Shown piece by piece: positions 33,872 through 43,110 of a stretch of DNA of 64,000 bases. Each line of letters opens with the position of its first letter. Position 1 is the stretch's first letter. This stretch comes from Gemmatimonadota bacterium (GTDB lineage Bacteria > Gemmatimonadota > Gemmatimonadetes > Gemmatimonadales > GWC2-71-9): the NCBI GenBank assembly GCA_016713785.1, contig JADJOM010000002.1, forward strand, positions 496,001 through 560,000, in the 5' to 3' direction. The notes under the pieces are model-generated. The model did no database searches. It saw nothing but the letters and a program-made list of their open reading frames with translations, and was not told the DNA's origin. The position numbers were made by a program, and so were the translations under genes.

Positions 33872-36318
33872 TGGAAGTCAATGATACGACCACTCCGGTG
33901 CTGCCGAGCACCTGGGTACCACTCGAGGACTCGAGCTTCACGGCACCGGTTTCCTCGGCACGCGAGGCCCTCGTCTATCGCAAGCTTGTGTCTGTCGAAT
34001 TCCTGCCTACGACAACCGGCACGATCATTCGTGCATTTATGACCAAGTATGGTGCGGTCGTCGCGGGTGGGTTTCCATGGGGTCCCCGAGGGAGCTATGT
34101 CTTCGAGGTCCCTGACCCCGGATCGAGTCTGGCGGCGGTTGATTCCCTTCTCGCGCTCATGCGTTCAGAGCCGGGCGTCGCCGACGCGGGGCGCCTCTAC
34201 TATCGTGATGTGCTTCAGCCCCGTGGGCGTTACCCGGTCGATGGGGCTTCGGGGAGGGCGGCATGGGCCGATACGGCCACCGCAACCGTCGCATGGCGGG
34301 CCGTACGGGCACCGCTCGCCTGGGGTTGCGAGAATGGTCAATATGGCGCCACGGCCGTCCCTGTCGCGATGCTTGACGTGACCCTCGATGCACTTCATGA
34401 CCTTCCAGCGATTAGGCGCGCAGGAACAAGCGTGCCAGTTAGGCAAGATGCCCTTCTTGTCGGCGCTGGCACTTCCGCCAAGATCATGCGTTCGCATGGG
34501 ATGGCCCTTGCTGGAATCGTCACAGCTATCGGGAACAACGGTCAAGGGATTGCGGGGCTGCTGTGGCAATCGACAGCGGTGTTCTACCCGTACGGGCGAA
34601 ATGACTCTACGATCTCGAACCGGCCCGATTGGCTCCTGAAGGCGGTGCAGCCGGATCTGTTGGCCACGGGCGCTCACATCCTCGTGACATCGTCGGCGGA
34701 CGGCGAGGCGGCCGACTCAAGCCGTGTCGCAAAGTACAGGGCCTTCCTTGAGCCGTGGTTGCAGCAGGATTCGAAGAACCTGTTTGTCTACCCCATGGAC
34801 GAAGGGCCTCTTGGGCAGAGTGGGATCGTCACCTCACTCGCATCTGTTGCGGCAACAGTGATCCCGGGCCTCAAGGCAACCGACCGTGCTGTGGCTCAGC
34901 TTGCGCTGCTCTATCCGGATCAGATCCTGCTCGTGGGCGGGTCGCGCCCCGGATCGCGGACCTTCTGGCCGCAAAGCGGCTACTGGAGCGGACCTGGCGG
35001 CACGGCGATCCTGGCGCCGGCGGAAAACGTGCTCACCCTGGCGCACTCGGCGGACTTCGGCTCCGATTCGCGCCTCGCGGATGGCACCTCTTACGCCGCA
35101 CCTATGGTCGCTGGCGTGGCCGCGCAACTCATGGCGATGGATTCGACGCTCACTGCTGCCCAGGTGAAGGACTACATCCTGCGCGGGGCGCAGGAGCCGC
35201 TTCTCGACAGCGTCACGGGGCAGCCGGTGCCCCGCCTGCCAGTGCCCGGTGCGCCAGGCACCATCTACCAGCTCGACGCCTACGGCTCGCTATCGCTCCT
35301 CTCCAAGGAGCGGATGGGCACCCCGGTCTGCGGCATCCCGGTCTCCGTGACCCAGCAGAACCCCAGCTACATCCGGCTGGAGCGGACGCCGACGGCCATC
35401 GAGTCCTTCCCCGTGGCCGCACTGTCTGGCGCCCAGAACCCCTCCGTGGCCCAGGGCGGGCGGGTCATCTCCGTCACCGACGGCGACAAGTACGGCACCA
35501 CCGGCGTGGATCGGATCACGGCCACGCTGCAGAACGGGGCCTGGGGTGAGCGCGCCCGCACACCCTGGGACGGGGCAACCTTCGAGCGCTGGTACCTCGA
35601 GGAAGACACCGCGCTGGTTCAGCTGGTGCCGGGGCCACCCAATACCTTCTTCACGGACCGGTTCGTCCTCCGGCTCAGGCACCCCGACGGGAGCACCACC
35701 GGGCCGATCAACATGTGCGAGGCCGACCCGCCCGGGGCGTGGCAGTACCTCGTCGAATGTGCCTGGAGCATCTCACCGTCAAGCGCCGACTACGCCACGG
35801 ATGTTCTCTGGCAGATCTCGCATGTGCCGGCGCAGGTGCTGCAGCGATTTTCCCTGGTGTCCACCAGCCCCGGCAGCCCGACCCGGATGCTGGAGTTGCC
35901 ATGGTCGACCAACTACGGAATCCACGGCCCAGCCGCCTGGACCCCTGACGGCCGCCGCTTCCTGCAGGTCCTGAGCACCTCGCCGTTCATTCCGGCGGCA
36001 GGCACGGTGCTCAACTACGAGTATGGCACCGCCTGGACGCCACGCGCTATCGCCGTGCCACCGGGCGGCGCGGCGTTCGGCACGATGAGCTTCATCGAGG
36101 GCGGGGCAGGTGTCCGCAGCACAGAGATCACCGGCGGTAGCTGCGTCACGACGGTGCGTGGCGCGCACGCGCTGGCACTCGGCTCGACCCTCGGCGGGTG
36201 TGATACCATCGGGAGGGTCTTCCCCAACTTGGCGGGCCCGCTCGCGGCGCGGGGAGCGCCGGCGGCTTCGACGCGAGTGCGCACCGGGGCACCCAGCCGG
36301 CGGGTGGTGGCGAACTGA
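33332..36318 (+). CDS. S8 subtilisin-like lipoprotein, cluster gene 2 (type A; frameshift in G5 run)
   Basis: With one base restored, a product of about 995 residues: lipoprotein-type signal (MWLMLAGLAGVCGGGC), N-terminal constant domain to about residue 180, then a variable core. The core has a prodomain-like unit (VSVEFLPTTTGTIIRAF, VFEVPDPGSSLAAVDS) and an S8 domain with Asp at 34377 (AMLDVT), His at 34495 (RSHGMA) and Ser at 35089 (GTSYAAP). The oxyanion Asn motif is not evident (VYPMDEGP). The type A C-terminus follows from 35257, ending in a PDG-type propeller repeat and RVVAN. The run at 33746-33750 has 5 G where genes 3 and 5 have 6, so as written translation stops at 33817. ATG 33332 is chosen because GGAGG lies 7 bases upstream and gene 1 starts at the equivalent residue; ATG 33311 is the alternative. 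Confidence 0.8.
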
Positions 36319-36350
36319 GGTGCGCGCCTGTCAGGCGCCGGCGCGATCCC
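35257..36350 (+). repeat. 3' module type A, copy in S8 gene 2
   Basis: Nearly identical to 44493-45593 in gene 5, except for a strongly diverged patch at about 35733-35935. Encodes the propeller-like C-terminal domain. Confidence 0.88.
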
Positions 36351-36380
36351 CGCGGGGCCGGCATCGCCGCCGGCCCCGCG
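36351..36380 (+). terminator. Terminator hairpin after S8 gene 2
   Basis: Same 12-bp stem and ATCGCC loop as after gene 1. The downstream intergenic sequence up to the G tract is also the same as after gene 1. Confidence 0.6.
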
Positions 36381-36455
36381 TGCCTTCCCCTCCCTCGGCT
36401 CCACCCCCCGAGCTTCCCCGCCCTCACCCGCTGCCGGCATTCGCCCCTGACGGGC

Positions 36456-36487
36456 TTGCGCGGCGGGGGGGGGGGGGGGCGTAGGCT
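36456..36487 (+). promoter_or_regulatory. Poly-G (G15) element upstream of S8 gene 3
   Basis: TTGCGC (36456-36461), a run of 15 G (36465-36479) and TAGGCT (36482-36487). The spacer between the boxes is 20 bases, against 13 in front of gene 2, although the flanking sequence is otherwise the same. Confidence 0.45.
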
Positions 36488-37096
36488 CCTGTGGTCCGCA
36501 GGCTGGCCGGGGGCGTCCACCCAGGGGAACTTCCATGGCAACCGGAGGCGCACGCATGTGGCTCATGCTGGCAGGGCTGGCGGGGGTGTGTGGCGGCGGG
36601 TGCCGGGGCGAGGACCTCACCGCGCCGCGGGGCGCGGCGCCGGCGCCCGCGCGGGTGCTGGTGGTGGCCGACACCCTCTGCGTGCGGGCGCAGTTCACGA
36701 TCACCGGGCCCACGTCGGTGACCACCAACTTCCCCACCGCCGCGGAGTGCCCGAGCGGGCTGCTGCTCGCCCGGAGCCAGCCGGCCACCTGGGCGCAGAC
36801 GCCCAACCGGCGGCTCAGGCTGTTCGTGCGGTTCCGGAACCTCACCGGGCAGGCGGTGCAGCTGCCGGTGCGGCTGTACCTGCCGGCCACCGGGACCACG
36901 GTGGTGCTGCCGGCGGGGACGCCGCCGAGCAAGGTGGTGGCGTACCAGCCGGACAGCAGCGAGGCGGGTGGGGGGCGGGTGTGGTTCGTCGGGGGGAGCA
37001 GCGTGCTGGCGGCGGGGGACTCGACCGCCGAGGACACGCTGACCTTCCAGGTGCAGTCGCCGGTGACCAAGGCCCGGTGGCAGTTTCAGGCGACGG
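36480..37096 (+). repeat. 5' constant module, copy in S8 gene 3
   Basis: Same module as at 33257-33871. Here the internal G run (36970-36975) is 6, so the module stays in frame. Confidence 0.9.
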
Positions 37097-39290
37097 TGGC
37101 CAGTGTAGGCAGCGGTTCGGGCGTACCCGCCCTTCCCCCTGACTCGATTTCGTCAGCAACGTGGCTCGCCCTGCACGACACGCTCAACCTGGAACCAGCA
37201 TCCGCCGCATATCCGATTCCATTCCCACGCAATCTCATTCTGGTGACGTTTCGGGAAAACACGCCGCTTGGTGAGAAGCAGGCAGCGATCGACGCCATCG
37301 GGGTCAGGTTGTCGGGGGAAACCCGATCGGGAATGGTGGGGTGTACTACGTCACGATCGCCAGCGACGGCACGACGACCCCACTGTTCAATGCGATCGCA
37401 CAGTTGAAGTCGTTACCGCAGGTGTTACTTGCGACCCCGGAGTTGGTGCCATTGTCACCCGGGTACCTCCGACCCACGGACGGTCTCGGGTGGCAGCCGG
37501 CTGATTGGAGGGTTGGCCCGAACGACGCGCCCAGCGGGGCTAACTGGGCGTTGGAGGCGATTCGCGGCCCCCTGGCATGGGGGTGTGAAACCGGAGACTC
37601 GCTTACGAAGGTCGGCGTGCTCGATACGCAGTTCGACAGTCTCCCCGAGTTTGTCGGAATAGTGGATCCTTCATCGGCGCCATTGTATGGGACCCCGGGC
37701 GCGCTTGGGCACGGCACTGCGGTCCTATCAGTACTTTCCGCCAATGGCAACAATGGCTTGGGAATCAGCGGGATCATGTGGCGCAGTCGGGCATTCATCC
37801 GAGAGGTTGCCACGCGACCTGGCGATGCGACGAGTCACACGGCTAGTGGCATAGTATCGCTGACCCGACAAGGGGTCCGAGTGATCAACCTCTCGCAGTG
37901 GCTAGATTGGGAGCTCTACAAGGGTGTGCTGGGGCGCAATCGACCCGTGACGGCAGATACCGTGCACGTCAACCACATTCTCCGGCAACTCGTCACAGCA
38001 ATAAGGAATGCTACCGGCCTCCCGGGAGCGGCGCCACCGCTGATCGTCCTGATCGCGGGAAACAAGCCCATTGATGCATACATGAATGGCCTCGGAGGCC
38101 TGGTGGACACGTTTCCGCAACAGGTGCTCGTCGTCGGAGGAAGCGACTCCCTGGGGCAACTGTATGATTCGAGTGGGAGGGGACCACGGGTTGAGTTGGT
38201 CGCTCCAGCCGTTGGCGTAGCAACCCTCGACCGCGCCGGTACGCCCAGGACTGGGACCGGGACTTCGGTCGCAGCACCGCTCGTCTCGGGTGTCGCCGGG
38301 CTGCTTCTCTCATTCGACCCCACCTTGACTGCAGCACAGCTCAAGACGCTGCTGGTCGATGGAGCGGTCATCGGGGGCAGCACGGCGGGCGGAATCCCTA
38401 TTCTGAACGCCTACGAGTCCCTCCGGCTGGCGGCCCAGCGCCCGGGGCGCCGGTCTGCGGCAACCGCATGTGGCGGCGCGGCCTCAACGTCGTGGTGCGG
38501 CGCACCCCGACGGTGACCGACACCTTCCGCTGGACAGCCCCTGACACGGTCATCGCCCTGCTCGGGCCTCACGGCGGCAAGTACCTCGGGGCCCGGAACG
38601 CGAAGGGCTGGCTGTTCCAGGGTGGGCAATGGGTCTTCACGCAGGCGCCGACCTTCACGGCCAGCGGGGTCGAGAACTCGCGCTTCGGCTTCTCCCATGA
38701 TGCCGACAGTTCCGGCTACGAACATGGTAACGGCGCGACCACGGAAGCCGTGCGATATACCCAGCCCACCCCATTGGCGGTCTTTCAGGGATATCCGGCA
38801 AGCTGGCAGACGGCCCCGACCTGCAACTGCCTGGCGTACGCCGGGTGGGACGGGATCGGGAATCAACTGCTCGTGGCGGTGCACCCGACGGTCCTGGACT
38901 CGGCGGCCGACGTGTATGCCGTCAAGATCGGGACGGGTGCCTCGCGGAAGCTGTTCACGCTGCCCAAGGCGTTCTATGTCCTCAAGACCGTCTCCGGAAG
39001 ATGGGGCGGAAGTCGCGGTCTCTTACAACACCGTGTCCCAGTTCGCGAACCCGCCCCAAATCCCGCTCAGCGGGCCCTGCTACACGGAATTCCGGTCGAT
39101 GGCGACCGGGCAGCTCCTGGAAGGCCCCTACCAGACCGAGTGCGACCTCGGCTCCGGCAGCGTGGCCGCAGGCGCGCTGGCCCGGTGGGAGGCGATCGCT
39201 GAGGCGTATGGTGTCCCACTGGCGTGGTCAGCCGGCGCCCCGGCGAGCGCGCCTCTCCGGGGCCCCATGCGGCCCGGTCAGGCCCCGTAG
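36556..39290 (+). pseudogene. S8 subtilisin-like lipoprotein, cluster gene 3 (type B; three frameshifts)
   Basis: Three single-base changes, if reverted, give 911 residues. They are G5 instead of G6 at 37314-37318, G4 instead of G5 at 38444-38447 (gene 4 has 5), and an extra C at 38994-38995. The repaired product has the shared signal and N-terminal domain, a core with Asp at 37623 (VLDTQF), His at 37710 (GHGTAV), an oxyanion region IAGNKP and Ser at 38265 (GTSVAAP), and the type B C-terminus from 38406. All catalytic residues are intact, and two of the three lesions are in G runs, so error or recent switching is as likely as decay. ATG 36556 has GGAGG upstream; 36535 is the alternative. Confidence 0.7.
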
Positions 39291-39471
39291 GGTCTGAAGC
39301 CCACCGGTCCCTGGCGAGTCGTGGCGAACTGAGGTGCGCGCCCGTCGGGCGCCAGCGTGATCCCCGCGGGGCCGGCATCGCCGCCGGCCCCGCGCTCTAT
39401 TCCCTCCCTCAGCTCCACTCCCCGCGGGCCTCCCCGCCCCCACGCACGACCGCCAATTGTGCCTGACGGCC
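38406..39471 (+). repeat. 3' module type B plus intergenic, copy in S8 gene 3
   Basis: Almost base-identical to 41413-42478 in gene 4, continuing through the stop codon, terminator and intergenic region. Confidence 0.9.
39365..39394 (+). terminator. Terminator hairpin after S8 gene 3
   Basis: Same 12-bp stem and ATCGCC loop, here followed by GCTCTATTCC rather than GTGCCTTCCC. Confidence 0.6.
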
Positions 39472-39503
39472 TTGCGCGGCGGGGGGGGGGGGGGGCGTAG
39501 GCT
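39472..39503 (+). promoter_or_regulatory. Poly-G (G15) element upstream of S8 gene 4
   Basis: TTGCGC (39472-39477), a run of 15 G (39481-39495) and TAGGCT (39498-39503), with a spacer of 20 bases. Confidence 0.45.
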
Positions 39504-40111
39504 CCTGTGGTCCGCCGGCTGGCCGGGGGCGTCCACCCAGGGGAACTTCCATGGCAACCGGAGGCGCACGCATGTGGCTCATGCTGGCAGGGCTGGCGGG
39601 GGTGTGTGGCGGCGGGTGCCGGGGCGAGGACCTCACCGCGCCGCGGGGCGCGGCGCCGGCGCCCGCACGGGTGCTGGTGGTGGCCGACACCCTCTGCGTG
39701 CGGGCGCAGTTCACGCTCACCGGACCCACGTCGGTGACCACCAACTTCCCCACCGCCGCGGAGTGCCCGAGCGGCCTGGTGCTCACCCGGAGCCAGCCGG
39801 CCACCTGGGTGCAGACGCCCAACCGGCGGCTGCGGCTGCTGGTGCGGTTGCGGAACCTCACCGGGCAGGCGGTGCAGCTGCCGGTGCGGCTCTACCTGCC
39901 GGCGACCGGGACCACGGTGGTGCTGCCGGCGGGGACGCCGCCGAGCAAGGTGGTGGCGTACCAGCCGGACAGCAGCGAGGCGGGCGGGGGCGGGTGTGGT
40001 TCATCGGCGGGAGCAGCGTACTGGCGGCGGGCGACTCGACCGCGGAGGACACGCTGACCTTCCAGGTGCAGTCGCCGGTGACCAAGGCCCGGTGGCAGTT
40101 TCAGGCGACGG
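39496..40111 (+). repeat. 5' constant module, copy in S8 gene 4
   Basis: Same module as at 33257-33871. The internal G run at 39986-39990 is 5, as in gene 2, which shifts the frame. Confidence 0.9.
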
Positions 40112-42297
40112 CGAGCGCAGTGGCCGGAGGTGGGCCGGTGCCCGCCCTGCCCCCAGACTCCATCCCATCGTGGGTGCTGGCGGACTCGAGCATCGACGGA
40201 AATGGGTACACAAAGCGCCTACTTGAGGTGCTCTTCTTGGCGAGCGCACCACAGGCTGAACGCCAATCGGCACTCCAGTCCGTTGGGGGCACGGTAGTCG
40301 GTGGCTTACCCATGAGTGATGGAGATGGTTACTACCTAGTTCAGTTGCCGGATGATGGAAGTGGGGCCCTTCTAGACTCAGCAGTCGTGCAGCTGATGCT
40401 GTTGCCAGCAGTGCAGCATGCGGCCAGACAATGGCGCGGTACTGGTCCTACCTACCTTCGCCCGGACGACGGTGTGAACTGGCAGAGGCAGGACTGGCGC
40501 CTCCCACTTGACAGCGCGCTGGGAGACAATTGGGCCTTGGAGGACGTTGCCGCACCGTTCGCCTGGGGCTGCTCTACGGGGGACACCTCGGCACACGTTG
40601 CCGTTCTCGATCATGCATTTCAGCCAACCGAAGTAGCAAGCAATGTCTCCGTCGGATCCAGTGTATTAGGGCGATACCCTGCGGACCCACGGCTACATGG
40701 GACCATTGTGTCGAACATCCTTGCGGCGCGGGGAAATGACAGCAGCGGTATGACCGGGATCATGTGGCGGGCCGGTCTTCACTTGCAGGACTTCGGCACG
40801 TCGCACCCAACCCCGAGCCAAATCGGAAGGGAAATCGAGAGAGCTGGGGCGGCCGGGGTGTCCATCGTAAACCTCTCGTACGGGTGGGACATTCCTTGGG
40901 GGCCCTACGTGCCGACTGGCGCGGCTCAGGACACAGCATTCGTCTGGCGCCAATTGGCTCCGATGATGCGGTACCTCAGAAAGTCCCAACAATCTGGGAA
41001 ACTTCCACTTGTTGTAGTCAGCGCAGGGAACTACCCGGTCGATGCGTTGCTGATCGGGTACCCTGCGCTGAAGGATAGCTTTCCCTCAAACTTTCTTGTC
41101 GTGGGCGCCAGCACAAAGGCCCCGCGAGGGCGATGGATCAGCGTTGGAACAGGCCAGGCCTCTGCGGTTGGTCCCCGTGTCGACATCTATGCCCCGGGAG
41201 AAGGGGTGTTCACCTATGGGCCGGGAGGGTACGGTCCAGGCAGCGGCACCTCTGAGGCTGCACCGATTGTTGCGGGTATCGCCGGGCTGCTGAAGAGCTT
41301 CAACCCCAACCTGACGGCCGCAGAACTGAGAGACCTGGTGATCAACGGGGCGGTAGTTGGAGGTCGCAATGTCGTTCGAACCCCGGGGACTTCGGATAGC
41401 GCGCCTCTTGCAAACGCCTACGAGTCCCTCCGGCTGGCGGCCCAGCGCCCGGGGGCGCCGGTCTGCGGCAACCGCATGTGGCGGCGCGGCCTCAACGTCG
41501 TGGTGCGGCGCACCCCGACGGTAACCGACACCTTCCGCTGGACAGCCCCTGACACGGTCATCGCCCTGCTCGCGCCTCACGGCGGCAAGTACCTCGGGGC
41601 CCGGAACGCGAAGGGCTGGCTGTTCCAGGGTGGGCAATGGGTCTTCACGCAGGCGCCGACCTTCACGGCCAGCGGGGTCGAGAACTCGCGCTTCGGCTTC
41701 TCCCATGATGCCGACAGTTCCGGCTACGAACATGGTAACGGCGCGACCACGGAAGCCGTGCGATATACCCAGCCCACCCCATTGGCGGTCTTTCAGGGAT
41801 ATCCGGCAAGCTGGCAGACGGCCCCGACCTGCAACTGCCTGGCGTACGCCGGGTGGGACGGGATCGGGAATCAACTGCTCGTGGCGGTGCACCCGACGGT
41901 CCTGGACTCGGCGGCCGACGTGTATGCCGTCAAGATCGGGACGGGTGCCTCGCGGAAGCTGTTCACGCTGCCCAAGGCGTTCTATGTCCTCAAGACCGTC
42001 TCGGAAGATGGGGCGGAAGTCGCGGTCTCTTACAACACCGTGTCCCAGTTCGCGAACCCGCCCCAAATCCCGCTCAGCGGGCCCTGCTACACGGAATTCC
42101 GGTCGATGGCGACCGGGCAGCTCCTGGAAGGCCCCTACCAGACCGAGTGCGACCTCGGCTCCGGCAGCGTGGCCGCAGGCGCGCTGGCCCGGTGGGAGGC
42201 GATCGCTGAGGCGTATGGTGTCCCACTGGCGTGGTCAGCCGGCGCCCCGGCGAGCGCGCCTCTCCGGGGCCCCATGCGGCCCGGTCAGGCCCCATAG
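39572..42297 (+). CDS. S8 subtilisin-like lipoprotein, cluster gene 4 (type B; frameshift in G5 run)
   Basis: With one base restored at 39986-39990, a 908-residue product. The constant signal and N-terminal domain lead to a core with a prodomain-like segment (EVLFLASAPQAERQSAL, YYLVQLPDDG), Asp at 40609 (VLDHAF), His at 40696 (RLHGTIVS), oxyanion region VSAGNYP and Ser at 41251 (GTSEAAP), so the protease looks complete. The core is followed by the type B C-terminus (NAYESLRLAAQRPGAPVCG onward). As written, the frame from the start codon stops at 40057. The core around 40600-41400 is visibly less GC-rich than both ends. ATG 39572 with GGAGG seven bases upstream is preferred over ATG 39551. Confidence 0.8.
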
Positions 42298-42478
42298 GGT
42301 CTGAAGCCCACCGGTCCCCGGCGAGTCATGGCGAACTGAGGTGCGCGCCCGTCGGGCGCCAGCGTGATCCCCGCGGGGCCGGCATCGCCGCCGGCCCCGC
42401 GCTCTATTCCCTCCCTCAGCTCCACTCCCCGCGGGCCTCCCCGCCCCCACGCACGACCGCCAATTGTGCCTGACGGCC
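41413..42478 (+). repeat. 3' module type B plus intergenic, copy in S8 gene 4
   Basis: Matches 38406-39471 almost perfectly apart from a few substitutions and the two indels that break gene 3. Confidence 0.9.
42372..42401 (+). terminator. Terminator hairpin after S8 gene 4
   Basis: Same 12-bp stem and ATCGCC loop as after the preceding genes. Confidence 0.6.
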
Positions 42479-42502
42479 TTGCGCGGCGGGGGGGCGTAGG
42501 CT
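42479..42502 (+). promoter_or_regulatory. Poly-G (G7) element upstream of S8 gene 5
   Basis: TTGCGC (42479-42484), a run of 7 G (42488-42494) and TAGGCT (42497-42502). The spacer is 12 bases, although the flanks are the same as for gene 4, where the tract is 15. Confidence 0.45.
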
Positions 42503-43110
42503 CCTGTGGTCCGCCGGCTGGCCGGGGCGTCCACCCAGGGGAACTTCCATGGCAACCGGAGGCGCACGCATGTGGCTCATGCTGGCAGGGCTGGCGGGGG
42601 TGTGTGGCGGCGGGTGCCGGGGCGAGGACCTCACCGCGCCGCGGGCGCGGCCGCCGGCGCCCGCACGGGTGCTGGTGGTGGCCGACACCCTCTGCGTGCG
42701 GGCGCAGTTCACGCTCACCGGACCCACGTCGGTGACCACCAACTTCCCCACCGCCGCGGAGTGCCCGAGCGGCCTGGTGCTCACCCGGAGCCAGCCGGCC
42801 ACCTGGGTGCAGACGCCCAACCGGCGGCTGCGGCTGCTGGTGCGGTTGCGGAACCTCACCGGGCAGGCGGTGCAGCTGCCGGTGCGGCTCTACCTGCCGG
42901 CGACCGGGACCACGGTGGTGCTGCCGGCGGGGACGCCGCCGAGCAAGGTCGTGGCGTACCAGCCGGACAGCAGCGAGGCGGGCGGGGGGCGGGTGTGGTT
43001 CGTCGGGGGGAGCAGCGTACTGGCGGCGGGCGACTCGACCGCGGAGGACACGCTGACCTTCCAGGTGCAGTCGCCGGTGACCAAGGCCCGGTGGCAGTTT
43101 CAGGCGACGG
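42495..43110 (+). repeat. 5' constant module, copy in S8 gene 5
   Basis: Same module as at 33257-33871, with the internal G run (42984-42989) at 6, in frame. Confidence 0.9.

Noticed and set aside
29589..42494. The S8 cluster as a diversity-generating retroelement
   Set aside because: No reverse transcriptase, template repeat or accessory gene is visible, and differences in the cores are not restricted to adenines.
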